Of a stretch of 36,385 bases of DNA, positions 1-9,700 are shown piece after piece (the first letter of the stretch is position 1; every line of letters starts with the position of its first letter). A model generated the notes under the pieces. The model made no database searches, was not told where the DNA came from, and saw only the letters and a program-made list of their open reading frames with translations. This DNA is from Clostridium sp. UBA2485 (GTDB taxonomy: Bacteria; Bacillota; Clostridia; Clostridiales; Clostridiaceae): assembly GCF_002341865.1 (NCBI RefSeq), contig NZ_DDOV01000081.1, positions 84,239 to 120,623 of the forward strand. The letters are read 5' to 3'. The position numbers and the translations under genes were made by a program.

Positions 1-31
1 TTAATTTAATGTACAAAATTTTGAAAAAATG

Positions 32-60
32 TTGTAATTTTTTACTAATAATGCTAAAAT
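32..60 (+). promoter_or_regulatory. Probable sigma-A promoter of the toxin-antitoxin pair
   Basis: TTGTAA at 32-37 and TAAAAT at 55-60 are separated by 17 bp, and TG at 52-53 gives an extended -10. It lies 56 bp before the first start codon. Read from sequence alone; no start site is known. Confidence 0.5.
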
Positions 61-116
61 TAATGCAATTATAGGTATATTTTATTTATAAGAAAAATAA
101 TTTAGGGGGTGTTGTG

Positions 117-794
117 ATGTATAAAGCTATTGATATTGCAAAGTCATTTATCAAAGATGAAGTAGTTGGCTTAGATAATAATTATGCTGGTAATATGAAA
201 ATCAACAAGTTATTATACTTCGCACAAGTAGTAAATTTGGTTCTAGAGGATGAGCCGCTTTTTGATGACTGTATGTTTGCGTTCGAAAATGGAGTAGTGG
301 TGGAAAATGTAAGAAAAGAGTATAGAGATAACTATCGTGATTTAGTTAAAGGTGCTAAGGAATTAGTAATGGAGTTTCCAGCTAATGTACAGCAAACATT
401 AGAAATAACAAAAGAAATTTTTGGTAGTATTAGTTCGCGTGAATTATCTGATTTAACACATCAAAGTGAGATATGGAAAAGATATTATGATGAATCAATA
501 CAATCAGGCGGACATTATTTTTATAATACCGAAAAAAGCAGAATTGATATTACTAAGTTTTATGATGAGTTTAAATGTGACTTAGATAACGTTAAACTTA
601 TGCTAGAAAGCCATTTCGAGACTAATAATATTGAAGAAGAGGACTATATAGAAATTAAAAACGTCAAATTTTATTATAATCCAAATCAAATCAATATTAA
701 TGAAGAATTAAGGTATGAATTAGAGAATTTCCCTGCTGATGATAATGCTTATTCTTTATATATGGATGATAAACAAGGGCTAGTTATATATTAA
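117..794 (+). CDS. Panacea (SocA/DUF4065-type) antitoxin-like protein
   Basis: A 225-residue protein. Residues about 25-70 carry the Panacea pattern: a helix reading INKLLYFAQVV, then an acidic PLFDD stretch and an FENGVVVENV segment that matches the usual 'eAw..GPVvp.vY' motif. Panacea proteins are known as promiscuous antitoxins whose C-terminal part neutralises an unrelated toxin encoded next door. Here the next gene starts 2 bp after the stop, the usual two-gene layout. The GGGGGT ribosome site at 105-110 fits the ATG at 117; a GTG at 114 in the same frame is possible. The residues after about 165 match nothing I recognise and may contact the toxin. The unit has its own promoter and is probably accessory cargo. 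Confidence 0.65.
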   Translation: MYKAIDIAKSFIKDEVVGLDNNYAGNMKINKLLYFAQVVNLVLEDEPLFDDCMFAFENGVVVENVRKEYRDNYRDLVKGAKELVMEFPANVQQTLEITKEIFGSISSRELSDLTHQSEIWKRYYDESIQSGGHYFYNTEKSRIDITKFYDEFKCDLDNVKLMLESHFETNNIEEEDYIEIKNVKFYYNPNQININEELRYELENFPADDNAYSLYMDDKQGLVIY

Positions 795-796
795 TT

Positions 797-1240
797 ATGA
801 GAGTTGGTCAAGGACTGTTATTAAAATTGGATTATGCAGATGGGGCTAAAGCAAATAAGAAAAGAACTTTTTTAATAATTGATATTGGTTTTAAAAACAT
901 TACTTTATTAAACGTGTCCAGTGTCAAGGGGAAGACACATAAGCTGTTATATCCATCAAATTTTAAAATAAATAAATATAATCCGCCATTTGTTAAATCA
1001 AGTTTTGTTAAATTGGATGCTGAATATATCATAGAAAAGGATGAAGAATTAGATCATTTTATAGTCAATAATGGACGAGCAATACATCCAGAAGAGCTAA
1101 AAACAATTAGAGAAAATTTTAGAAGTTATAGTAACAATAATAAAGTTAATAGATTATTCTGTAGAGCAGATGCAGTAACGGCACTAAATAGAGTACCTGC
1201 TGAGATACTAGTTGCTTCTGATGATAAGTGTAAGAAATAA
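797..1240 (+). CDS. Possible toxin of the Panacea pair (MazF/PemK-like fold suspected)
   Basis: A 147-residue protein starting 2 bp after the antitoxin-like gene, so the two are probably translationally coupled. Its N-terminus, GQGLLLKLDYADG followed by KKRTFLIIDIG, resembles the first strands of MazF/PemK-type toxins, where a 'GDIvlvdf' strand is followed by a 'kkRPalVi' strand. No catalytic residues can be assigned with confidence. It is basic and has no membrane segment. The toxin role rests mainly on position next to a Panacea protein, which is known to pair with many different toxin folds. It could instead be another small enzyme. The C-terminus is Lys-rich. Confidence 0.42.
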   Translation: MRVGQGLLLKLDYADGAKANKKRTFLIIDIGFKNITLLNVSSVKGKTHKLLYPSNFKINKYNPPFVKSSFVKLDAEYIIEKDEELDHFIVNNGRAIHPEELKTIRENFRSYSNNNKVNRLFCRADAVTALNRVPAEILVASDDKCKK

Positions 1241-1291
1241 TTATATCATTATTATTAATATTCTGAATTAAGGGGTGAGATATTCGAAGAC

Positions 1292-1417
1292 ATGAGAAGA
1301 GAATACAAACCATTAGATAATAGAAAGAAACGGATATTAGAATCATTAGCTAATTCTGCAAATTTTGAAGTTGATTTAAATAAGGTAAAAGATGAATGGA
1401 ATAATGACGCTAAGTAG
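1292..1417 (+). CDS. Small hypothetical protein (41 aa)
   Basis: A short frame encoding MRREYKPLDNRKKRILESLA and further residues with a helical, charged pattern, ending in DEWNNDAK. A purine-rich AGGGGTGAG lies at 1271-1279, further from the ATG than usual. The frame stays open upstream through FED codons, so an ATA start near 1280 is conceivable. It lies between the toxin-antitoxin pair and a terminator. It may be a real peptide or the remnant of a larger gene. I do not recognise it. Confidence 0.35.
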   Translation: MRREYKPLDNRKKRILESLANSANFEVDLNKVKDEWNNDAK

Positions 1418-1431
1418 CGTAGAATCGGATT

Positions 1432-1466
1432 AAACAAAGGTGCTATTAGGGTATCTTTGTTTTTCA
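1432..1466 (+). terminator. Rho-independent terminator
   Basis: AAACAAAG at 1432-1439 pairs with CTTTGTTT at 1455-1462, followed by a T run. It closes the toxin-antitoxin unit before the antirepressor promoter. Confidence 0.6.
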
Positions 1467-1481
1467 TTTAAAATCAATAAT

Positions 1482-1498
1482 AAAAATATTAAATTAAT
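1482..1498 (+). repeat. AAAAATATTAAAT intergenic motif, copy 1
   Basis: AAAAATATTAAATTAAT, lying directly before the TTGACA of the antirepressor promoter. Confidence 0.6.
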
Positions 1499-1500
1499 TA

Positions 1501-1529
1501 TTGACATAACCTGAAAATGATAGTATTAT
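1501..1529 (+). promoter_or_regulatory. Sigma-A promoter of the antirepressor gene
   Basis: A perfect -35 TTGACA at 1501-1506, a 17-bp spacer and TATTAT at 1524-1529. This is the best promoter in the window. It gives the antirepressor gene its own transcription, apart from the tail operon downstream. Confidence 0.75.
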
Positions 1530-1550
1530 TAATTTAAGGAACAAAATCCG

Positions 1551-1569
1551 AAATATTAAATTAATAAAA
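1551..1569 (+). repeat. AAAAATATTAAAT intergenic motif, copy 2
   Basis: AAATATTAAATTAAT directly before the AAGGGAGAG ribosome site of the antirepressor gene, in the predicted leader. Confidence 0.6.
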
Positions 1570-1587
1570 AAAGGGAGAGAAAAAGGA

Positions 1588-2559
1588 ATGGGAGATTTAA
1601 ATTTATTTACAAATGGTGTGGTTAAAACTAAGGATGGCAAGAGAGAATTTAGTAGATTATTAGGAGGGTTTGGAGACAATAAGCCTACGATAACAGATAA
1701 GCAAATTGCAGAACTACTAAATTATAAGAAAGGTGCAAGAGCTGTTAGACAAAGAATCAGTGAAAACATTAAACACTTCGATGAAAATATTCATATTATT
1801 GATTTAAAGTCTAGTGTCCCAGAGCAGGACACTAGTAGAAAAGTATTGAAAACACTAGGATATACAGAACAAGCTATAAATTTGGCTAAAAATATATATG
1901 TTTTATCATATGCAGGATTCTTATTGTATCTGAAATTTGCAGAGGGTGATAAATCCGTAGAATTATATAAAGATTTTATTGAAGACTACTTCCAAACAAA
2001 AGCAGAAAATATGGTTATGGATAAGACATTAAAAGAAACATTAGATTTACTAGTAGAAGAAAGAACGTTTATTGTAGGTAAAATGTTCCTAGAAACAGAC
2101 GAAGAAAAGAAAATGGAGTATTTTAATAGAAATGAAGTGCTATGTCAAAAAATATTAGAAGTAGAAAAAACATTAGCTAAAGAAGATTTATTCGAAAAGG
2201 TAAAAGATCAAATAGTCATAGCGGATAGGATTACAAGTAGCAAGAATTTATGTGATATGAACAAATTAGCAAAGTTATTAGACATTAAAGGTATGGGAAG
2301 AAATAAGTTGTTTGAATATCTTAGGAATAAGCAAATTTTAATGGCAAATAATCAACCATATCAAGCTTACTCAGACTATTTTAAAACTATAGCTGTTGTG
2401 AATCCCAAAAGTGGACATATTCATGATAAGACGCTGGTTAAGTCTAAAGGAATTTCATACATAGTAAAGCATCTTATTAGGGATAGGAAAATAGAAAGTC
2501 AAACATATCAAGAGATTATGGGGCATATAAATGATAATCTTGAAAAAATAGCAGCATAA
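1588..2559 (+). CDS. Phage antirepressor with KilAC-type C-terminal domain
   Basis: A 323-residue protein. The N-terminal part (about 25-125) contains an AELLNYKKGARAVRQRISEN segment typical of phage antirepressor or ORF6N-like DNA-associated domains. The last 110 residues follow the KilAC pattern: a VKDQIVIADRI-type helix, LAKLLDIKGMGRNKLFEYLR, then a short strand region with HDKTLVKSKGISYIVKHL. Such proteins bind and inactivate phage repressors, or act as regulators of their own. The start is the ATG after AAGGGAGAGAAAAAGGA. The gene has its own promoter and a terminator on each side, so it is a self-contained insert next to tail genes rather than part of an early region. Confidence 0.78.
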   Translation: MGDLNLFTNGVVKTKDGKREFSRLLGGFGDNKPTITDKQIAELLNYKKGARAVRQRISENIKHFDENIHIIDLKSSVPEQDTSRKVLKTLGYTEQAINLAKNIYVLSYAGFLLYLKFAEGDKSVELYKDFIEDYFQTKAENMVMDKTLKETLDLLVEERTFIVGKMFLETDEEKKMEYFNRNEVLCQKILEVEKTLAKEDLFEKVKDQIVIADRITSSKNLCDMNKLAKLLDIKGMGRNKLFEYLRNKQILMANNQPYQAYSDYFKTIAVVNPKSGHIHDKTLVKSKGISYIVKHLIRDRKIESQTYQEIMGHINDNLEKIAA

Positions 2560-2573
2560 GAAAATACATAATT

Positions 2574-2590
2574 AAAAATATTAAATTAAA
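2574..2590 (+). repeat. AAAAATATTAAAT intergenic motif, copy 3
   Basis: AAAAATATTAAATTAAA between the antirepressor stop codon and its terminator. Confidence 0.6.
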
Positions 2591-2602
2591 TAAGAAATTA
2601 AT

Positions 2603-2636
2603 AAAAAGAATAGTAGCTGATTACTATTCTTTTTTA
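2603..2636 (+). terminator. Strong rho-independent terminator
   Basis: AAAAAGAATAGTA pairs perfectly with TACTATTCTTTTT around the loop GCTGAT, and the T run continues. It separates the antirepressor from the tail operon. Confidence 0.85.
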
Positions 2637-2674
2637 AATATATAAAATTATTTTATAAAAGGGGTAGATAAATA

Positions 2675-3211
2675 ATGAGTATTAATTTAAGTGAATTAAA
2701 GAGAAACGAACTAAGAAAAACAATAAAAACTAATGATGTAGACCATCCAGTAGAGATATACAACCCAACACCAGAACAAAGAAACAAAATACTAAAGCTG
2801 TTAATTAAGAGTACAAGAATACAGGAAGAAAGAGGAGAATATAAGGCAGTAACAGGATTGACAGACGAAGATATGATATTAGTTATGTTGGAAGAATTGA
2901 CTAATATACATTTAGACTTAGATAAGTTCGAAGATAGAGATAAAATAATATCAATAATTCAAGATCCAAGTGAATTGCTAATTGAGGTTAAATATGAATT
3001 AGAAAAAATATTGATGGAGATAAGTACGTTATATATTAGAACATTAAAAGACACTATAAGCTTGCCAGATGAGATGACTGATGAAATCTATGAGCTATTA
3101 GAGAAAAAAGAACAGGTGGAGCAGGGCGAAGATGAAGTTACCAAGATGATGAATGAAATGAAAGAAATGCAGGATAGATTAAATGCATTAAAAGAGAAAG
3201 TAAATGCCTAG
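2675..3211 (+). CDS. Probable tail assembly chaperone
   Basis: A 178-residue acidic, helical protein placed two genes before the tape measure, where siphophages encode the gpG-type chaperone that coats the tape measure during tail assembly. The segment EIYNPTPEQRNKILKLL and the helical C-terminus fit chaperones of Gram-positive phages. The start follows AAGGGG at a normal distance. The stop overlaps the next gene by 8 nt. I looked for a -1 frameshift extension as in lambda gpGT: the -1 frame closes within a few codons after the stop, so only the short form is evident. The assignment rests mostly on position. Confidence 0.55.
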   Translation: MSINLSELKRNELRKTIKTNDVDHPVEIYNPTPEQRNKILKLLIKSTRIQEERGEYKAVTGLTDEDMILVMLEELTNIHLDLDKFEDRDKIISIIQDPSELLIEVKYELEKILMEISTLYIRTLKDTISLPDEMTDEIYELLEKKEQVEQGEDEVTKMMNEMKEMQDRLNALKEKVNA

Positions 3212-3659
3212 TTTAAGAGAAGTCTACAATAATGTTTATAATGATGTATTAGATGGGATTGTGGATGAACTGGTTAAGTACATAAAAGAATTAATGAAAG
3301 AAAAAGTCGAAAGTGAAGTGTACGATAGATATGACCCAACGGGAGAGGCTAGATATGAAAGAAGAATGGAAAATGGCGGATTGTCAGATATACGGAATTA
3401 TAGTCATACTATTAAGCTTGATGGAAATACAGCTACAATTAATATTTATAACGATACCGAAATTGCAAAAGGTGAGGACTATTTAGATGAATACATAATT
3501 GAAGGTAAGTATAATTGGCGAAATTCTGAAATTTATAAGATGCAACCATATCCTCGTGATTTTATAGGAGCTGTTATGAATGATATAAAAAATAATAAAT
3601 CGGTCAGAAGAATGTTGGAAAGTAAATTAAAAAATAAGGGTATTAAATTATTAGACTAG
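3204..3659 (+). CDS. Small phage virion-associated protein (151 aa) before the tape measure
   Basis: It starts inside the last codons of the chaperone gene, indicating translational coupling. After an N-terminal amphipathic helix comes YDRYDPTGEARYERRMENGG and then a 'GLSDI' turn. I recall this 'Y.P..YeRR..nGGL.d' pattern from small structural or tail-assembly proteins of Firmicute phages. It has a short beta-rich middle and a basic C-terminal helix. Its exact role (tail completion, second chaperone or minor virion protein) cannot be read from the sequence. Its last codons form the left arm of a terminator-like hairpin. Confidence 0.5.
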   Translation: MPSLREVYNNVYNDVLDGIVDELVKYIKELMKEKVESEVYDRYDPTGEARYERRMENGGLSDIRNYSHTIKLDGNTATINIYNDTEIAKGEDYLDEYIIEGKYNWRNSEIYKMQPYPRDFIGAVMNDIKNNKSVRRMLESKLKNKGIKLLD

Positions 3660-3687
3660 TAGCTATTGTCAGCTATTGGTCTTTTTT
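3654..3687 (+). terminator. Terminator-like hairpin before the tape measure gene
   Basis: GACTAGTAGCT pairs with AGCTATTGGTC over 11 bp including two G-U pairs, with loop ATTGTC, followed by TTTTTT. It overlaps the stop codon of the upstream gene and lies inside the tail operon. Confidence 0.6.
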
Positions 3688-3691
3688 ATTT

Positions 3692-3704
3692 AAAAATATT
3701 AGAT
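3692..3704 (+). repeat. AAAAATATTAAAT intergenic motif, variant copy 4
   Basis: AAAAATATTAGAT between the hairpin and the tape measure ribosome site. Confidence 0.5.
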
Positions 3705-3721
3705 AAAAAGAAGGTGATAGA

Positions 3722-6700
3722 TTGGCTGATGATAGATATAGTGTAGAACTCGGTCTGCAATTTGAAAGTTTATCGAGTGCTGAAGCTAAGTTAGAAAAAG
3801 TTGTTAAATCACTTAGTAAAGATAAACAAGTTGAATTAGGAATTAATGTATCAAATTTAAAAGAATTAATAAACGACTTTGGTCAAATAAATAAGACCAA
3901 CGTAAAAATATTTAGTGACGGTGAAACTAGAAAATTAACTGAGATACAAGCAGGACTGAGGAATACACTTAAAATAATAGAGGATAGCAAAAAGGGATTA
4001 TCATTAGATATAACAAGTAACCCTGCGAAAGAGCAGAAGAAGTTATATGATGAGTTACACAAGCTACAAAATAGTGAATTTAGAATTAGAGAAAAAATAT
4101 TATCTGTAGATGGTGAACGCCAAAAGATATATAAAGAAATGTTGGCTACCACTAAAAAGATGCAGACTGAAGTAGATAAGACAATCAGTGATGGTGGATT
4201 GAATAGTGCTAAGTTAAACAATGGCTTATTACAAGAGAGAATACAATTAACTAATAAATTAAAGTTAGCACAATTAGATGTAGTAGATAAGCAAAAAGAA
4301 GAAATACAGCAAATGGAACAAGCTGTGCGTAAGCGTGAAGAACTAAAAGCTAAACAATGGAATAATCAGTTAAAAGCAGATAACGAAGCAAAATTACAAC
4401 AGCAATTAGAACAGCAAAAACAATTATATAACGAGTTAAATAGTTTGCAAAATCAAGAAATGCGAATAAAGCAACAAATGATAAACGCAGACAATGAAGC
4501 GTTAGACACTCTTAAAAGACAGTTGGAAACAATTAGAGAGAAACAGCGTATTGCAGGAGAGAAGATTACTAATCAGAACTTAGAGAGTGAGCAATTAATA
4601 AATGAAATATTAAAAAATAGAGAGAAACTTCAAAACAACTTAGATGTAACACAATCTAAGAAAAATGATAAAGTAAAGCAAGAACAAATAGAAATTGAAA
4701 AGCTAATTGAGCTAGAAAGAAAAAGATTAGGCAACAAATTAACAAGGATACAAAACAGTTCTTATAGTAAGTATTTAGATCCAAAAGATATAGTAAAATT
4801 CAGAGAAGAGCTGGAGAAACTAAATGGAACTTCATTGAAAGATGTAAGGCATCAAGTTAAACAATTATCTCAGGATATAGATACTAGAGTTGTAAATGCA
4901 AGGGCAGAAAGAACAGCCAATGAAGGATTCTTATCAAGCACTAGAAATATGTTGACTAGCTTTGGAATAATATTCTCTGGACAAATGGTTTTTCGTAGTA
5001 TTATAAATACATTTAGAAATGCTACGGATAGTGTAATTGAATTGGATAATGCTTTAGTAGACTTGAAAAAAGTAACAGATGAGTCAGAAGCTACTTACGA
5101 TAGATTTTTAGGTACTGTACATAAAATGGGAATGAAGTTAGGCGAAACATCTCGTGAGATTGTTAATGCAGTTAGTATGTGGGCAAAGACAGGTGAGGAT
5201 TTAGAAAATGCGACTAAACTTGCAAACAATACTATACTGTTAAGTAAAGTAGGAGATGTAAATGTTGAACAAGCCCAATCTTATTTAGTAGCTCCATTGA
5301 AGGCGTTTAATATTGAAGCTGACAAAAGTATAGGGCTTATCGATGAATTCAACAACATCTCGAATAACAGTGCAAGTACAGTACAAGACCTAGGAGAAGG
5401 TCTAAAGCGTTCAGCTAGTGCTATGGAGGTTGCTGGCAACTCATTAGAACAAACTTTAACATTAATAGCTGCTACGCAGGAGCGTACGCAATTGGGCGGA
5501 GAAGTCATAGGAAACGCCCTAAAAACTGTTTCCTTAAGAATTGCAACATTTAAAGATGAAAATGGACAAGTAATTCCTAAGCTAAAAGAAGATTTAGAAG
5601 GTTTAGGCGTTCAAATGACTGATACTACAGGTCAAATTAGAAGTACATTCGATATTTTATATGACTTATCTAAGATTTTTAAAGACTTAGACAAGAACAC
5701 ACAATTGAACTTAACAGAAAAACTCGGCGGTAAAATGCAAGCTAATATAGTAGCTTCAGCAGTCAGCGACTCAGAAAGACTCAAAGAAATTTATGAATTA
5801 GCCAACAACAGTGCTGGATCAGCGGATGAAGAATTTAAGAGGTATACCGAGAGCATAGTTTTTTCATTAGACCAATTAAGAGAGCAAATAGAAGCTACAT
5901 ATAGAACATTAGTTGATGGAAAACAGTTTAAAGAAGGTATACAATTTTTAACTAGTTTTGTAGGAGTAATTCAAACTGTAATTGATAAGTTTGGTTCTCT
6001 AAATACAATGTTTACAACCGTCATACTAATGTTAACAACCTTCAATACGAAGCTTAAAACAACTATAGCTGAATCGAAGACTATGAAATTTTTGAATAAT
6101 CAAGATAAAGACAATTTAGGATTAATGCAAAAATGGAATAATCAGTTAACGGATTGGTCAGATGGATTGAAGAGAAGTAGAGCAGCAGCTATAGAAGCAG
6201 GACAAGGACATACTGTATTGTCAGCAAAACTAATGGGTGCGAATGTAGCAACAAAAGCTTTAAAGCTGTCAACTATGGCACTACAAGGAGTTATGTCAGT
6301 TGGAATTAGTATAGCAATATCATTATTAATTACCAATATAATGAAATTAATAAATCATATGTCCGAATTAAAAAATAAAACAGAAGAATTAGTATCAACA
6401 GTCCAACAAAATCTAAGACAGAATTCAGATATGATAACTTTTCTACAAAAAGAAGGGCAAGAATTCGATAGACTTTCAAATAAAGTCAAATTAACAACAG
6501 ATGAACAAAGCAAGCTCGCTGACATGAAACAAAGAATAGCAGATTCATTACCAGAACTCATTTCTGGATACAATGCTGAAACAGGAGAAATTGAAATCCA
6601 AGCTAAATCCACTGCTGAATTAATAGAATTATTAAAAGAGAAAAATAAACTAGAAAATATGAAATTAATAGCAAGTGGTGGGGATGCTAGAAAAGTAGCT

Positions 6701-9700
6701 GAAAATGACTTAAAAGACTTTGAAAGAGATAAAAAAAGAGTAAATGAAGAATTAAACAAGCTTGAAAATGGAGCAACTGTAGGTTCTCGTGGTGGATACT
6801 ATAGAGACCCAAATAATATAAAAGATTTAGAAGCTAAAATAGAGCAATATAAAGCAGCAGGCAAAGATACTATAAAACTTCAAGATAAACTAAATGAATT
6901 ATACGAAAAGAAAGCTGAAAAGCTTGCAGAACTTCAAGTTTTAGACTCAAATCAAAAAGATTCTTTACAAGCATTACAACCCCATATTAGGGCAACCATA
7001 GAAAATTACGAAGAACTTGATGAAACTCAAAAGCGAATAGTGGAAAAAGCTATTAAGCTTACACCAGAAGATATTTTAGATGGTGTAAATTACAATGCAA
7101 AAATTAGAGAAATAGCCGACAAGATACAATCAATGCCAGAAAGTAAATCTATTAGTGTTTATGCTAAATTGGAAGAACCTACTCAAAAGGACTATGAAAA
7201 TTATTTTGTAGCCATTGAAAATATTGCAAAGACTACAAATCTTAAACCAATTGAGGTTGCTCAAACTTTTAAAATAAATCCCAAAAATATAAATGATTAT
7301 GTTAAAGATTTAGAAGAAAAAGTAAAAACGGCAACAGGCAAGGCGAAAAAAGATTTAGAGGGAAAATTAGACCTATATAATTCTTTAGAGTTAGATGTAA
7401 AAGTTAATGGGCAAGAACAAGTTGACGACCTTAAAGAGAGTGTAAAAGAAATTCAAGATGCCTTAACTGACTCCATAAACAAAGTAGAGGATTATAATAA
7501 ATTCTTAGAAGATATAAATGAAAACGGGTCGTTAAGCATAGAAAATCAAAAGAAAATAATTGCTCAACACCCTGAACTTTTACAGTATTTAGGCAATGAA
7601 CAAGCAATGAGAGCAAAACTAAATGAGTTAGTAGCGGAAGAAGCAAAAATAGCCCAAGAAACTCATTATAAAATGCTACAAAGCTCTGAAGACTATTATA
7701 ATAGGAAAATCAAAGGCGATGTTGATATGCAGAATAAGATTCTTCAAGCCTATAAAGAGTTTGGTGGAAAGCTTGGAGAAATTTATAATGGTGATTTAGA
7801 AAATTATAAAACCTTAGAAGAAAACAAAGGAAAAGCTACTCAACAGTTATTGCAAGGTTTAGTTGGTGCATGGTCTGAATACTGGAATGATACAACTAAC
7901 GATTTTGATGATGAATTATGGTATGGGTTAAGATGGAATCCTGAGAGAACAAAAGAAATGAAAGAAGTTCGTGACAAGATAAGAGCAATGAAAAAGAAGT
8001 TCGATGATATTACAATCGAACCTATCAAAATAGATTTTTCTACAATAGGAACTGACATTGATAAAACAAATGAGAAAGTTAAGAAAAGTGAAAGACAATT
8101 AAGTGCAACTGAAAAAGCTATTTATGACGTAGAGCAAGCAATGAAGGAACTTGAACAACGAATTCAAAGATTGAACTCTCAACAGGATAAATTAAATAAT
8201 CATAGCCAAAAATACAGAGACAAACTCAAAGAAGAACAAAAGCTTATCAAAGAAAAAATAGCGTTACTAGAAAAGCAAATATCATTAAATGATAAGTTAT
8301 TGAAAAATCCGGCAGAAAGAAGTTCATATGACCCTGAAACTTATTCACGCAGTAGTAGAAATGTTGGTAGAACTGTTGGAGAACAGATTGTACGAGAAGC
8401 GGAAAAGTATTTAGGAACAGATTATGTATGGGGTGGAAATAGCCCATCAGGATTTGACTGTTCTGGTTTAGTGCAATATGTTTACGAATCATTAGGGCAT
8501 GAATTATCAAGAACTACATATACACAATTTAAAGAAGGAACTTCAGTTAACAGGAAAGATTTAAGAGAAGGCGACTTAGTATTCTTCGGTAGTGATTTAC
8601 ACCATGTAGGTATTTATGCAGGTAACAATAAAGTATTACACTCACCAGAGACAGGTGATGTTGTTAAATACTCAGACCTTGATGCTTTCGGAGATTATTA
8701 TGGTGCAAGACGTATATTAAATAATGGCACTCAAATAGGTAAAAGTGGAACAGCAGCACAGGTCAAAGAAGAATATGATTACGCTGGTAAAGCTATTGAT
8801 TTTCAAAATCAAATAGATGGATTGTGGAATGAAGTTGCAAAAATAGATGTAGAAATACTAGAATCTCATTTAGGTGAATTTGAAGATAAAGTTAAGACAG
8901 TAGAAAGGCAGATAGACTACTATAGGGAAAAGGTAAATGCTGCTGGTGAATATAATAAAACATATCTTAGTTGGTTAAATGAAATTAACAAATCTGAGAG
9001 AGAAAAATATGAGATATTAAAACAACAACAAGCATTTGTTCAAAATGAACTTAAATCTAAGAAATATGATGAGAAAACTATCGCAAGTTTAAAAGTTCAA
9101 TTTGAAGAATTGAATGGTTCTATTCTAAAGGCAAACAATTCAATCAAGGAAATAGGATATGAGCTATCAGAGGCTAAATGGAATAACATCCAAAAAATAT
9201 ATCAAACCAACATAGATAAAATTCAAAATAAAATGGATATTTTATCTTCAAATGAACAAAAAAATATTAAAGAGATTATAGAGTTACAAAAGCAAAAAGT
9301 TGAAGAAGAAGAAGAGAATATTAAGCGTATAACCGAATTGATTCAACACTTGAATGAAGAAAGTCAAAAGCCTAATAACGCTTTCTTGATAGATAAGATT
9401 GAAGAATATAATAAAGAGCTTGATAAATCTAATTCCTTACTTGCACAGCATAAGCATGAATTAAACCAAATAGGAGAGAAAATACAAAGCGTATTTAATC
9501 CTATTGAGAGTCAAATTAAAGAATTATTAAGCAAAAACAATCAATTATTACAAGAAAGTATGGATAACAACTTAAAACATGTAACTGATGCTATTGATAA
9601 AGAATTAGCTAAACTAGATGAAGCTCAAAAGAAATTGAGCTGGAGTGAACAGCAGACAGATTCAGCTAACAGAATAAATGATTTGAAACGTCAAATAGCA

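Noticed and set aside
3120..3230. A programmed -1 frameshift joining the chaperone to a longer form, as in lambda G/GT
   Set aside because: The -1 frame stops soon after the chaperone stop, and the next gene has its own ATG in another frame with a stop right before it.
6355..6759. A 134-codon open frame on the - strand inside the tape measure gene
   Set aside because: Antisense shadow of the coding frame; Phe/Ser-rich translation and no start signal.
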